64,000 nt of DNA from a bacterium (GCA_021787665.1 JAJYLN010000001.1:218388-282387); one strand, 5' to 3'. Shown: positions 8,579 to 18,057, counted from the first letter of the stretch. A program made the numbers and translations. Notes: generated from the letters alone by a model not told the origin.

Positions 8579-9663
8579 TAAACGATCACATCGCCGGACT
8601 GAGAAAGCGGATCGACGAGATCGACGGGCAGTTGCTCGATCTCCTGAACAGGCGCATGGACATAGCGATCCACATAAACCATGAGAAGAAAAAGACGGCG
8701 GCGCCGGTATACTATCCTTCGCGGGAGGCCTTTATCCTGAGCCGGCTCACGCGACTCAACAGAGGCCCCTTGAAGAACGACCTTATCCGTCACATCTTCC
8801 GGGAGATACTCTCCGCCTCGAGGGCGCTGACAGCGCCGCAGCGGATATCGTTCCTCGGTCCGGACGGATCGTTCTCGCACCAGGCGGCGCTCATCGAATT
8901 CGGCAGCGCTTCCCCCCTTGCGCCGGCAAAGGACATCCCGGAGATCTTCAGCGAGGTCGAGTACGGTACCTGCGACTTCGGTGTCGTACCCATAGAGAAC
9001 TCGATCAACGGCACCGTACCGCAGACCCTCGATCTCCTGACGGACACGGGCCTCCTGATAGCGCGCGAGGTGTTCGTACCGGTAAGCTATACGCTCGCCG
9101 CACGCAGGGGCGTGCGTCTCAACTCGGTACGGCGCGTGTACGCACACCCGCAGGCAGCCGCACAGTGCAGGCGGTGGCTTCGGGAACATCTGCCGAACGC
9201 GACCATCGTCGATACCGACAGCAATTCCCGCTCCGCAACGTTGGTCAGGACAAAGGCCAATGCTGCGGCCATAACGACCGGGCTTGCAGCGGAACTGTAC
9301 CGGCTCGGGACAATCGCTGAAAAGCTCGAGGAAAACCCCAGGAACGTCACCCGGTTCGTCGTCATGGGGAGGATTATGCCGGACTCGACGGACGACAACA
9401 AGACGTCCGTTCTATTCGCCGTAAAAGACAGGGCCGGCGCCCTGTACTCGGCGCTGAAGCCCTTCTCCGAGCACAGGGTGAACCTCACCAAGATCGAGTC
9501 CAGGCCTTCGAAGAAGAAGGCCTGGGAGTACCTCTTTTTCGTTGACATCGACGGACATGTCGAAGACCCGAAGATTAGGAAGGCAATAGCAGCGCTCAAG
9601 ACACACACGGTGTTCTTCAAGTTCCTGGGCTCCTACCCCAAAACGCGACAGGAGATCCTATGA
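8575..9663 (+). CDS. pheA: Bifunctional chorismate mutase / prephenate dehydratase (P-protein)
   Basis: A 362-residue protein that turns chorismate into prephenate and then phenylpyruvate for phenylalanine synthesis. An AroQ-type chorismate mutase domain (about 1-90, LRKRIDEIDGQLLDLLNRR) leads into the prephenate dehydratase domain (about 95-275), which carries GPDGSFSHQAA, PIENSINGTV and the catalytic NVTRF. An ACT domain follows (about 285-350) with the ESRPSK phenylalanine-binding motif, so feedback inhibition by phenylalanine is expected. The ATG lies inside the stop of the diguanylate cyclase gene (ATGA). The open frame extends further upstream, but only as the shadow of that gene. The stop overlaps hisC in the same way. 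Confidence 0.96.
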   Translation: MINDHIAGLRKRIDEIDGQLLDLLNRRMDIAIHINHEKKKTAAPVYYPSREAFILSRLTRLNRGPLKNDLIRHIFREILSASRALTAPQRISFLGPDGSFSHQAALIEFGSASPLAPAKDIPEIFSEVEYGTCDFGVVPIENSINGTVPQTLDLLTDTGLLIAREVFVPVSYTLAARRGVRLNSVRRVYAHPQAAAQCRRWLREHLPNATIVDTDSNSRSATLVRTKANAAAITTGLAAELYRLGTIAEKLEENPRNVTRFVVMGRIMPDSTDDNKTSVLFAVKDRAGALYSALKPFSEHRVNLTKIESRPSKKKAWEYLFFVDIDGHVEDPKIRKAIAALKTHTVFFKFLGSYPKTRQEIL

Positions 9664-10766
9664 CCTACCGGTTCGTTCCGCCATACATAAGGGACATCGT
9701 CCCCTACCCGCCGGGTAAGCCCATCGAGGAGGTCGAGAGGGAGCTCGGCATACCGCACTCCGTCAAGATCGCATCGAACGAGAACCCGCTCGGGACCTCG
9801 CCCCTTGCCCTCAGGGCCATGAAGCGGGCGCTAAAAGGCCTGAACCGCTATCCGGACGGCAGCGGTTTCTACCTGAAAAACAAGCTCTCTGCCATGCACG
9901 GCGTACGGCCTGAAGCGATCGTACTGGGCAACGGGTCAAACGAGATCATCGAGCTCATCATCCGTACTTTCATGCAGCCGGGGGACGAGGCGATCATCGC
10001 CGATCCGAGCTTCCTCATCTATTCGATCACCGTGAAGGCCTCCGGCGGGAGACCTGTCGTGGTGAGGCTCCTGGACGACTGCGGCTACGACATCGCCGGC
10101 ATGCTCCGCGCGGTGGGCAGACGTACACGGCTCCTCTTTGTCTCGAATCCGAACAACCCTACCGGCACGATCCTGTCCAGGAGAGATTACCGCCGGCTCG
10201 TCCGGGGACTGCCCGGGCACGTCATCGTCGTGGACGACGCCGCCTACCGTGAGTTCGTCCGGTCTGACGACTATCCGGACGGCATCGACGAACTGAAGAA
10301 GAGGCCCCGGCACCTCATCGTGCTGAGGACCTTTTCGAAGCTTTACGGTCTGGCCGGGCTGAGGATCGGCTACGGCGTCACCACCCCGGAGCTCGCCGGC
10401 TATCTGGAGCGTGTGCGTCAGCCCTTCAACGTGAACAGCCTTGCACAAGCTGCGGCGCTTGCGGCACTGGACGACAGGACCTTCATACAGAGGACCCTCA
10501 GAAACAACAGGAATGGGCTCGCGTACCTATACCGGTCGCTCGACCGGATGGGCGTCCGGTTCATACCCACCGAGGCGAACTTTTTCCTCATCAAGGTGTC
10601 CCCGACCATGACCGGGAGACAGGCGTTCGCCCGCCTGCTGAAGAGGGGTATTATCGTAAGGGACATGACGTCCTATGGGCTCGGGGACTACATCCGGATC
10701 AACGTGGGCACGCCCTCGGAGAACAGACGGTTCATCGGGGAGCTCAGGGAGATCCTGGGGCTATGA
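9660..10766 (+). CDS. hisC: Histidinol-phosphate / aromatic aminotransferase
   Basis: A 368-residue fold-type I PLP aminotransferase. It has SNPNNPTG near residue 163, the PLP lysine in RTFSKLYGLAGLRIGYG (about K226), and a C-terminal arginine motif near YIRINVGT. It starts in the ATGA overlap with pheA and its stop overlaps tyrA the same way. HisC-type enzymes placed between pheA and tyrA often transaminate phenylpyruvate and 4-hydroxyphenylpyruvate or prephenate, so an aromatic role here is likely; a dual histidine role is also possible. There are no histidine genes nearby. Confidence 0.92.
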   Translation: MTYRFVPPYIRDIVPYPPGKPIEEVERELGIPHSVKIASNENPLGTSPLALRAMKRALKGLNRYPDGSGFYLKNKLSAMHGVRPEAIVLGNGSNEIIELIIRTFMQPGDEAIIADPSFLIYSITVKASGGRPVVVRLLDDCGYDIAGMLRAVGRRTRLLFVSNPNNPTGTILSRRDYRRLVRGLPGHVIVVDDAAYREFVRSDDYPDGIDELKKRPRHLIVLRTFSKLYGLAGLRIGYGVTTPELAGYLERVRQPFNVNSLAQAAALAALDDRTFIQRTLRNNRNGLAYLYRSLDRMGVRFIPTEANFFLIKVSPTMTGRQAFARLLKRGIIVRDMTSYGLGDYIRINVGTPSENRRFIGELREILGL

Positions 10767-11635
10767 GCAGACCGTTCTACGAGCAGATCGCGATCATCGG
10801 CGTCGGGATGATGGGCACATCGCTCGGCATGTCCATCAAGAAAAAAGGGCTGTGCAAAAAGGTCATCGGCATCGACAGAAACTTCGACAACCTGAAGACC
10901 GCGCGAAGGCTTTCTGCGATAGACAGCTATACGGACTGCCTGAAGGACGGCATCGCGGACGCCGTGCTGGTCATCTTCGCCACCCCCATACTGTCGATGT
11001 TCGAGATAGCAAAACGGATAGTATACGCCGTGAGAAAGGACGCCATCATTACGGACATCGGCAGCACGAAGGCCGAGTTGGTCTATAGAATGACCGAGTT
11101 GTTCCACGAGCACGGCAATTATATCGGCAGTCACCCCATTACCGGCACCGAGAAGTCCGGTGCGATCAACGCCATCGATGGCCTCTACGTTGGCCGCAGA
11201 TGCATCGTCACCCCGGTCGACACAACGGACAGGTTCACCATAGAGGCGATAACACGGTTCTGGGAGGCCATTGGGAGCGAGGTGTCCGTCATGAATCCGG
11301 ACACGCACGACAAGGTCATGGCGACGGTATCACACCTCCCGCACGTGGTGGCGTATGCGCTGATTTCGGGCATCATGGAAGGGGAGAAGTCCGGACACGA
11401 TTTGCTGAGGTACGCCGGTGGCGGGCTGAAGGACTTTACCCGCATCGCGGGAAGCGACCCGCTCATGTGGAGGGACATACTCATGTCCAACGCGAAAGAG
11501 GTGCTCGGATCTATGGAGCGGTTCTCGAAGACCCTGGAGCGGCTGGCCGCCCTGATCCGGGACAAGGACATGAAGGGCGTGTACGAGTTCCTCGACCAGG
11601 TGAAGGACGTCCGGCGGCGCTTCACGGACACGTGA
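10763..11635 (+). CDS. tyrA: Prephenate (arogenate) dehydrogenase
   Basis: A 290-residue protein for tyrosine synthesis, oxidatively decarboxylating prephenate or arogenate. The N terminus is a Rossmann dinucleotide fold with GVGMMG at about 10-15. GSHPITGTEKSGA is the substrate-binding motif, and VSHLPHVVAYAL lies in the helical C-terminal dimerisation domain. There is no ACT or chorismate mutase domain, so it is the short monofunctional form. It is the last gene of the coupled operon and converges on the prephenyltransferase gene 12 bases downstream. Confidence 0.95.
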   Translation: MSRPFYEQIAIIGVGMMGTSLGMSIKKKGLCKKVIGIDRNFDNLKTARRLSAIDSYTDCLKDGIADAVLVIFATPILSMFEIAKRIVYAVRKDAIITDIGSTKAELVYRMTELFHEHGNYIGSHPITGTEKSGAINAIDGLYVGRRCIVTPVDTTDRFTIEAITRFWEAIGSEVSVMNPDTHDKVMATVSHLPHVVAYALISGIMEGEKSGHDLLRYAGGGLKDFTRIAGSDPLMWRDILMSNAKEVLGSMERFSKTLERLAALIRDKDMKGVYEFLDQVKDVRRRFTDT

Positions 11636-11647
11636 CAGCCCGGCCGC

Positions 11648-12511
11648 CTAAAGCCCGACCTTGAGCCATAGGTCCAGTGCCGAGAAGAACAGCATGATCC
11701 CGCTCACGCCGATGTTGGTCTCGTAGAAGGCCTTCTCGACCTTCGAGAAGTCGTCCGGCCGAATGAGCCCGTGCTCATACACGAGCAGGACCACGACGCA
11801 TGCGACCCCGATAAAATAGAGGAGGTGCATGGGGTAGAGCAGCCCGAACAGGACCAGGGCAATCACCATGAGCGCATGCATCAGGCGGGATACGAGGATC
11901 CCCCTCGGCACGCCGAATATCACCGGGATGGAAAACAGGTGCTCCCTCCTGTCGAAATCGAGGTCCATGAGCGAGTAGAGTATATCGAAGCCGCCGACCC
12001 AGAGGACCACGGCGATGCTCAGGAGCACGATACTGAAGGGAAGGTCGCCACGAATCGCGATCCAAGCGCCGGCCGGCGCCATCGCATCGACGAGGCCGAG
12101 CACGAAATGGCTCAGCCACGTGAACCGCTTGAGGTAAGAATAGGCCAGTATGACGAGCAGCGCCGGAAAGCTCAGGATAAAACTCAGCCTGTTGAGCATG
12201 GAGGCAGAGAGCACGAACACGCCGCACGACAGGACTAACATCACGACGGCAGACCTGACGGAGACAAGGCCCTTCGGTATGGCCCTGCCCATGGTCCTGG
12301 GATTGCGCGCGTCTATTTCCGCGTCTACGATCCTGTTCCACAGCATCGCGACCGTCCGCGCGAAGGTCAGGGCGACGAGGATCCAGAACATCTGGTACAG
12401 CGTCGGCACGCCTTCGGCGGCGAGCATCATCGCGATGATAGCGAAGGGTATCGCAAACAGGGTGTGCTCGAACTTGATCATCTCGAGCAGAATTTTCAGC
12501 TTTTTTATCAT
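11648..12511 (-). CDS. UbiA-family prenyltransferase, probably the menaquinone-pathway MqnP
   Basis: A 287-residue integral membrane protein with about eight helices. The first aspartate-rich motif of the family is clear (NRIVDAEIDARNPRT, about 58-72); the second reads SLMDLDFDRREHL. UbiA enzymes attach a polyprenyl chain to an aromatic ring in the membrane. Because the window also holds mqnC, and no ubi genes, the likely substrate is a futalosine-pathway naphthoate intermediate rather than 4-hydroxybenzoate; that is inference. The start overlaps the stop of the O-antigen ligase-like gene by 4 bp (ATGA). Confidence 0.88.
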   Translation of the reverse strand: MIKKLKILLEMIKFEHTLFAIPFAIIAMMLAAEGVPTLYQMFWILVALTFARTVAMLWNRIVDAEIDARNPRTMGRAIPKGLVSVRSAVVMLVLSCGVFVLSASMLNRLSFILSFPALLVILAYSYLKRFTWLSHFVLGLVDAMAPAGAWIAIRGDLPFSIVLLSIAVVLWVGGFDILYSLMDLDFDRREHLFSIPVIFGVPRGILVSRLMHALMVIALVLFGLLYPMHLLYFIGVACVVVLLVYEHGLIRPDDFSKVEKAFYETNIGVSGIMLFFSALDLWLKVGL

Positions 12512-13791
12512 GCCTTCCGGACCGTCCCTTTCCGTACAAAGCTCTCCACGGCACCGAGCAGGAACAGATAGAAGAAGAACGGCGGCGTAACGAATATGTT
12601 GAACAGGGAGCCGAACAGGTATGCCCCGATGCCCGCAGCTATGCCGTACACCATGAACAGGGACCTCCGGTCGTCCACCCTGATGCCCTTCAATCTCGAC
12701 AGCAGCCTCAGGAAATAGATGTATATCAGCACCATGTAGGCCAGCCCGAGTAACCCGTCGTCTATGTACTCGCTCACGAACGATACGGACTCGAACGAAG
12801 AGGTCACCGGCAGGGGCCCGTAGTTTATTCCCCGTAGGGCCGCACCGGCCCTGAACCCATGGCCGATCAGGAGGTTGAGGTACCGCCCGTGCCTGATGTC
12901 CGATCTGACGACCCTGAAGGCCGCATCCAGCTTGTACAGTCTGCCCGAGGTTATCGTGTTCATCTCTTTGTACGTCACCTTTTCTCCGGCGATAATCCTC
13001 CCGATAAGCAGGAACCTCTGGTCATGCCTCGCAAAGAGGCCCAGGGAGACCCCGAGCATCAGGACAAGCGCAAGCCCCGCCAGCACCAGGGACCTATTCC
13101 TGATCTTCATATGACCGAGAGACACGTAGAGAAAAAAAGCGGTACCGAAGCCCAGATCGAGCCACGCCGTCCGCTCGAATGTCAGGACAATCGTGCTTGC
13201 CATAAAGAAGAAGGCGAGTACGGAGAGAACTTTCCACAGCCCGTCCTCCGCAGAGGAAGACACTATCATGCCCAGTGCTACCATGGCCGACAGAGAGACG
13301 AGGTTCCCCAGCTCGAACTGGCTGCCCCATAGACCGTGCGGCGCAGGGGCCCTGAAGACGAAGAACTTAATGTAGGCTGTCGCGGCCCATAGGATCCCGC
13401 CCGCAAAGATGATGTAGCCGTACCGCTTCAGGAGCCTCGCGTCGGCCTGGACCGCGAGCGCCGGCAGATAGGCCAGCGCAAAGAAGGCCCTTGCAAACCC
13501 CTGGCCCGCGTACCTCGAATGCACGGCAAACAGCAGGGTCGGGACGGTCATGCCGACGATATACAGGATGACCGGAACGGTAAAATCGCCCCTCAGCCCG
13601 GCGAGACGGCTTCCGTCGTTACCTCTGTAGGTAAAAAAGAAAAAAAGAACCACGAGTACCAGAAGGGCCTCGTACACCGATATAGAAATGTATATCGACG
13701 CCGCGAGTGCAAGAAAGGGCACGCGCATGTCCATGCCCTTCAGACGGTACCGTACGCCATCCCCCTGTGGAAAGCCTTTCCCGTTTCCCAT
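12508..13791 (-). CDS. O-antigen ligase / Wzy-like membrane protein
   Basis: A 427-residue polytopic membrane protein with about ten to twelve helices. The layout is that of the Wzy_C/O-antigen ligase superfamily: FERTAWLDLGFG in the centre, then a long periplasmic loop (about 270-350) with an RLYKLDAA segment and LIGHGF, where ligases have a catalytic Arg and His. Such proteins join or polymerise lipid-linked glycans in the periplasmic face of the inner membrane. The ATG has GGAGG at good spacing. It lies between purC and the prenyltransferase, away from other glycan genes, so its substrate is unknown. Confidence 0.8.
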   Translation of the reverse strand: MGNGKGFPQGDGVRYRLKGMDMRVPFLALAASIYISISVYEALLVLVVLFFFFTYRGNDGSRLAGLRGDFTVPVILYIVGMTVPTLLFAVHSRYAGQGFARAFFALAYLPALAVQADARLLKRYGYIIFAGGILWAATAYIKFFVFRAPAPHGLWGSQFELGNLVSLSAMVALGMIVSSSAEDGLWKVLSVLAFFFMASTIVLTFERTAWLDLGFGTAFFLYVSLGHMKIRNRSLVLAGLALVLMLGVSLGLFARHDQRFLLIGRIIAGEKVTYKEMNTITSGRLYKLDAAFRVVRSDIRHGRYLNLLIGHGFRAGAALRGINYGPLPVTSSFESVSFVSEYIDDGLLGLAYMVLIYIYFLRLLSRLKGIRVDDRRSLFMVYGIAAGIGAYLFGSLFNIFVTPPFFFYLFLLGAVESFVRKGTVRKA

Positions 13792-13822
13792 CGCAGCCTC
13801 CTTCCGTACAGCCGCGACAGGG

Positions 13823-14719
13823 CTATTGCAGGTCCCTGCCGGTTATGCGTTTATATGCCTCGAGGTACTTCTCGCGTGTCTTCCGGACGATATCATCCGG
13901 CAGCGCCGGCGCAGGGGGCTTCTTGTTCCAGTGTATCGATTCGAGCCAGTCTCTCAGGAACTGCTTGTCGAAGCTCTTCTGAGGCCCCCCCGGCTTATAA
14001 TCCGCTAACGGCCAAAACCTCGACGAGTCAGGCGTGAGCATCTCGTCTATGACGATGAGCCCTTCGCTGTCTGTCACCCCGAACTCGAGCTTCGTGTCCG
14101 ATATGATGATGCCCTTCGTGTACGCGTACTCGTACGCTTTTTTGTAGATCGAGATGGTCTTCTCAATGATGGAAGCGGCGTACTCCATGCCCACGACCTC
14201 CTCGAACCTTTTGCGGTCGATATTCTCGTCGTGGCCTGCCACGGCCTTGGTGGAAGGAGTAAAGATGGGCTCCGGGAGCCTGTCCGACTCTACGAGCCCG
14301 GGTCTGACACTGATACCGCATATCCTGCCGGACTCCCGGTACTCCTTCCATCCCGACCCGGCGAGGTACCCCCGCACCACGCATTCCGCTGCGAACGGTC
14401 TCGCCTTCTTCACGATCATGGACCTTCCCCTGATTATGCTCTCGTACTGCTTGAGCTCAGGCGGATAGTCTTTTACATCGAATGCCACGACGTGGTTTTT
14501 GACGATATCACTGGTAAAGTCGAACCAGAAGAGGGAGAGCTGGTTGAGTATCTTCCCCTTGTCCGGTATGCCGCTCGGCATGATACAGTCGAAAGCCGAT
14601 ATCCGGTCCGTTGCTATGATGAGAAGGCTGTCGCCGAGGTCATAGATGTCCCTGACCTTGCCCCTGCCCTTCAGCGTCAGCCCTTTCAAGTCCGTCTTCA
14701 GCAAAACATCGCCCGCCAT
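13823..14719 (-). CDS. purC: Phosphoribosylaminoimidazole-succinocarboxamide synthase
   Basis: A 298-residue SAICAR synthetase that joins CAIR and aspartate in purine synthesis. Clear family signatures are [20 protein letters not shown] at the nucleotide-binding end, [16 protein letters not shown] (about 112-127), and [16 protein letters not shown] near residue 220. The length matches the longer bacterial/yeast type. AGGAGGAG precedes the start, and a promoter is visible at 14752-14780. It is the first gene of a minus-strand run with the O-antigen ligase-like gene and the prenyltransferase. Confidence 0.97.
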   Translation of the reverse strand: MAGDVLLKTDLKGLTLKGRGKVRDIYDLGDSLLIIATDRISAFDCIMPSGIPDKGKILNQLSLFWFDFTSDIVKNHVVAFDVKDYPPELKQYESIIRGRSMIVKKARPFAAECVVRGYLAGSGWKEYRESGRICGISVRPGLVESDRLPEPIFTPSTKAVAGHDENIDRKRFEEVVGMEYAASIIEKTISIYKKAYEYAYTKGIIISDTKLEFGVTDSEGLIVIDEMLTPDSSRFWPLADYKPGGPQKSFDKQFLRDWLESIHWNKKPPAPALPDDIVRKTREKYLEAYKRITGRDLQ

Positions 14720-14751
14720 TCTGCTCCTCCTCTGAAATAGATTCTGGCACG

Positions 14752-14780
14752 ACGATAGAGTCTTTTGGGGGACAGGTCAA
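14752..14780 (-). promoter_or_regulatory. Sigma70-type promoter for purC
   Basis: On the minus strand TTGACC (14775-14780), a 17-base spacer and TATCGT (14752-14757) lie about 33 bases before the purC start. It is back to back with the kinase promoter at 14825, so the two genes are divergently expressed from one intergenic region. Confidence 0.55.
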
Positions 14781-14781
14781 C

Positions 14782-14809
14782 CGAAACAGCCACAGCGAAA
14801 CAGCCACAG
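14782..14809. repeat. 14-bp perfect tandem duplication
   Basis: CGAAACAGCCACAG occurs twice head to tail (14782-14795 and 14796-14809), between the divergent purC and kinase promoters. It could be a regulator site or a replication-slippage duplication. Confidence 0.7.
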
Positions 14810-14824
14810 CGGTCTCTGGAGAGG

Positions 14825-14854
14825 TTGACTTTTGTTTGTATGACATTGTATACA
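14825..14854 (+). promoter_or_regulatory. Sigma70-type promoter for the TPR kinase, near-leaderless
   Basis: TTGACT (14825-14830), an 18-base spacer and TATACA (14849-14854). The start codon is at 14871, leaving about 9 bases of leader with no Shine-Dalgarno sequence. It shares GGTTGACTTTT-N10-CATTGTA with the promoter at 6656. Confidence 0.6.
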
Positions 14855-14870
14855 TTTTTCAACACCTGTT

Positions 14871-17255
14871 ATGGATACCATTGTTGACACGATCGCAGCA
14901 CTGCTCGGCAGGCTACTTGATACATTCGTGTATCTTTCCTCTACCGCCCCGTACAGCATCATCATAAAGTTTGCCGGCGCGGCCCTCGTGCTGTACATCG
15001 TGGCCACAATCGTCTCCAAACTCTTCAGGTCCGGCAGCGGCAAGCAGACGAACTTCTCGGGATCCGCGAGGAGTGCGCTGCGGCACGGAGACTATGTGGC
15101 AGCCGCTGACTTCTATGCCTATGATGGCAAGCTGTCGAAGGCATACGAGTTCTATATCAAGGGCGGCGCCAAAAGGAAGGCAGCCGAGGTGGCCCTGAGA
15201 CTGAACAACATCGATACCGCCATCACCCTTCTCATCGAGGCCGGGGACCCGTCCGGAGCAGCACGCATAGCGAGATCAAACAACAACCTGAAGAAAGCGG
15301 GGGACATCTACAGAACGCTGAAGAGCTACACCGAAGCGGCGTCTGCTTACGAGCAGGCCAGGGAGTACCCTCAGGCCGCGCAGATGTACGAACTCGCGGA
15401 GATGTTTCAGCCAGCCGCGGATATCTACCTGAGGATGAACGATACCGTCAGAGCGGCCCAATGCTCCCTCAAGGCGTTCAACGCAGACTTCTCGATAGAG
15501 AAGATGGAATTCGACCACGAGTACACCACACGGATGATCGGCTCCGCACAAAAAACGGGTGCGCTCCTCCTCAAAGTCGGCATGCCGGAAAAGGCAGGGA
15601 AGGTGTACGCCGCGATGAAGCTGTACGATCTTGCTGCCGGTGCCTCTATGACCGCGGGCAAGTTCGCCGAAGCGGGTGAGTTCTTTACCATGGCAAACAG
15701 GCCGATCGATGCCGCTCAGGCGTTCGACAAGGCCGGGGACACGGTGAAGGCTAACACCGTCCGGGCAGAGCACTACCGGGGCACCGGGCATCCGCTGAAG
15801 GCCGCGGAGTGCTACGAGCGCATCAACGAGTACATGAATGCGGCGGAGCTGTACGCAAGCGCGGAGAGCTATCCGAAAGCAGGCCAGATGTACGAGAAGG
15901 CAGGCGAGTACGAGCTCGCGGCTCAGATGTACGAGAGCGCGAACGATATGCAACACGCCGCATCGCTCTACCAGCGCGCCGGTCACCTCGACAAGGCAAA
16001 GCAGATCTACCAATTCGTCGGTGATGAGAAGAACCTCATCGGGACACTCCTCAAAGAGAATAAGTTCATCGAAGCCGCGGAGCAATACATCAAGCTCGGG
16101 GAGACCGATGCTGCCATCCAGGCACTGCAGAAGGTTGCCCAGTCCGATGAGAAAGGATACTACACGGCCTGTGTCCTCCTCGGCGGCTTGTTTGTCGACA
16201 AAGGCATGTCCACTCAGGCGATCGAGAAGTACCGCAAGGCGATCGGCAACAAACCCCTGGACCGGGGAACCGTTGACGCCTACTACGGTATCGCGACAGC
16301 CATGGAAGCTACCGGCGAGGCATCCAAGGCGCTCCTTATCTACAACAAAATCCTTGCCGAGGACTACACCTATAAAGACACCAAAAAAAGGATAGATAGA
16401 CTCGGCGATCTTTCACAGAAGATCCAGCAGATAAAGGCGACCGAGGGCACCCGGTACAGCATCGTGAAGGAAATTGGCAGGGGCAACATGGGCAAGGTGT
16501 ACGAGGCATACGACAACGTGCTTGAGCGGAAAGTCGCCTACAAGATACCCAGCCTCGACCTCACGCACCACCCGGAGCTCGTGACCGACTTCCTGAGAGA
16601 GGCAAAGTCCGCTGCCGCGCTGAACCACCCGAACATCGTGATCGTTTACGACGCTGGGAAGCAGGGCGACGAGTACTACATAGCCATGGAGCTGATGAGC
16701 GGACAGACACTCAAGGACATCCTCCTCAGCAAGGGTCGGCTGAGCATACCGGATGCCCTGAAGGTGTCCGAGCAGCTCGTGCGTGCCCTGGTATACGCGC
16801 ACAGCAAGAACCTTATTCACCGTGACATAAAGCCAGGCAATATCATGATTACGGAAGGCGGTATCGTGAAGCTCATGGATTTCGGGCTCGCGAAGATCAT
16901 CCACGACACGACCCAGCACATGACAAAGGCGATCGGTACCCCGTATTACATGTCGCCCGAACAGATCCGGGGAGACAAGATTAACTACGAGACGGACATA
17001 TATGCGTTCGGTGCGGTGTTCTATGAGATGCTCACCGGCACACCGCCCTTCTCGAAGGGCGACGTCTACTATCACCACATGCACTCCCCTCCGCCGTCGC
17101 TCAAGGACGCCACGCCCCCGCTGTCCAGCAACGGCTCTGCAAGGCAAGTCGACAGACTCGAAGATATCGTGAAGAAATGCTTGCAGAAGGAGCCGGAGAG
17201 GCGCTTCCCGAGCACCGCGGATCTCCTCTCCACCATCGTAGCGGCGAGGGCGTGA
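14871..17255 (+). CDS. Membrane-anchored TPR-repeat Ser/Thr protein kinase
   Basis: A 794-residue protein. An N-terminal membrane helix (about 28-48) is followed by a long cytosolic array of TPR-like helical repeats (about 60-505), many carrying A-x-x-Y-E-x-A patterns such as AAQMYESANDMQHAASLYQR. The C terminus (about 528-790) is a complete Hanks-type kinase: GRGNMGKVYEAYD, the lysine in VAYKIPS, HRDIKPGN near 649, DFG near 670, and GTPYYMSPEQ. All catalytic residues are present, so it should be active. The repeats probably bind a partner protein. Partners are not obvious; mutM follows 7 bases on. Confidence 0.93.
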   Translation: MDTIVDTIAALLGRLLDTFVYLSSTAPYSIIIKFAGAALVLYIVATIVSKLFRSGSGKQTNFSGSARSALRHGDYVAAADFYAYDGKLSKAYEFYIKGGAKRKAAEVALRLNNIDTAITLLIEAGDPSGAARIARSNNNLKKAGDIYRTLKSYTEAASAYEQAREYPQAAQMYELAEMFQPAADIYLRMNDTVRAAQCSLKAFNADFSIEKMEFDHEYTTRMIGSAQKTGALLLKVGMPEKAGKVYAAMKLYDLAAGASMTAGKFAEAGEFFTMANRPIDAAQAFDKAGDTVKANTVRAEHYRGTGHPLKAAECYERINEYMNAAELYASAESYPKAGQMYEKAGEYELAAQMYESANDMQHAASLYQRAGHLDKAKQIYQFVGDEKNLIGTLLKENKFIEAAEQYIKLGETDAAIQALQKVAQSDEKGYYTACVLLGGLFVDKGMSTQAIEKYRKAIGNKPLDRGTVDAYYGIATAMEATGEASKALLIYNKILAEDYTYKDTKKRIDRLGDLSQKIQQIKATEGTRYSIVKEIGRGNMGKVYEAYDNVLERKVAYKIPSLDLTHHPELVTDFLREAKSAAALNHPNIVIVYDAGKQGDEYYIAMELMSGQTLKDILLSKGRLSIPDALKVSEQLVRALVYAHSKNLIHRDIKPGNIMITEGGIVKLMDFGLAKIIHDTTQHMTKAIGTPYYMSPEQIRGDKINYETDIYAFGAVFYEMLTGTPPFSKGDVYYHHMHSPPPSLKDATPPLSSNGSARQVDRLEDIVKKCLQKEPERRFPSTADLLSTIVAARA

Positions 17256-17262
17256 GGCGCCG

Positions 17263-18057
17263 ATGCCCGAGCTGCCGGAGGTGGAATCGAGGCGCAGGGC
17301 CATCGAGGCAGCCTTCCTGGGCAAACGTCTGGTATCCTTCACTATCTATAAAAAGAACGTGGTAAAGCGCCCGGAGAGCGGCCTACAGAGGGCTATCATC
17401 GGTATGGCGCTCGCGCACACGGACAGGAGAGGGAAATACCTGATACTCACCTTCGGCCCGCACGCGCCGTCCCGCACAGCACACGCAGACGGCTTCGACG
17501 TCACCCTCCATTTCGGATTGTTCGGCACGATGGATATTGCCGGTGCAGATACCAATCCTGTGTCCGTATGTATACGGCTTGCGTTCGACAACCGGAAGGC
17601 GCTGTTCCTGCTACGATGGGTCAACCTGTGGCTCGGCAGCGGCGTTTCTGCACTCGGGAAGCTGGGACCTGACCCGGTCGCAGAACCCGGTACGTTTACA
17701 CCAGGCTACCTTGCAGAGGTCCTGTCCGGCAAGAAGGCCACCATAAAACAGGTCCTCATGGACCAGTCCGTCGTGGCCGGCATCGGCGCTGTCTATGCGG
17801 ACGAGGTGCTCTTCCAGTCCGGCATCCTGCCCACGCGGTCCGCAGGGCTCGTTTCCGAACAGGAGGCCGCTATGCTGCATCGCACGATCGACCGGGCCAT
17901 GAAGGATGCCATAGAACGGACCGTCGCATCCGGGAATGAGGACAGGCCGTTTCTATCGCTCGAGGGCAGACAGGACTGTCCGGTGTGCATGACACCCCTG
18001 ATCAGGACGAGGGTCGCGGCGAGGAGAACGATCTACTGCCCCTCCTGCCAGCACTGA
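17263..18057 (+). CDS. mutM: Formamidopyrimidine-DNA glycosylase family protein
   Basis: A 264-residue base-excision repair enzyme for oxidised purines. The mature N terminus MPELPEVES holds the catalytic proline and glutamate at 2 and 3, and a lysine at about 58 (RRGKYL). The helix-two-turn-helix domain contains KKATIKQVLMDQSVVAGIGAVYADE. The C-terminal zinc finger is complete (CPVC near 241 and CPSC near the end, ending CQH). It could be Fpg or the related endonuclease VIII, but the PELPEVE start and the K favour Fpg. Confidence 0.93.
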   Translation: MPELPEVESRRRAIEAAFLGKRLVSFTIYKKNVVKRPESGLQRAIIGMALAHTDRRGKYLILTFGPHAPSRTAHADGFDVTLHFGLFGTMDIAGADTNPVSVCIRLAFDNRKALFLLRWVNLWLGSGVSALGKLGPDPVAEPGTFTPGYLAEVLSGKKATIKQVLMDQSVVAGIGAVYADEVLFQSGILPTRSAGLVSEQEAAMLHRTIDRAMKDAIERTVASGNEDRPFLSLEGRQDCPVCMTPLIRTRVAARRTIYCPSCQH

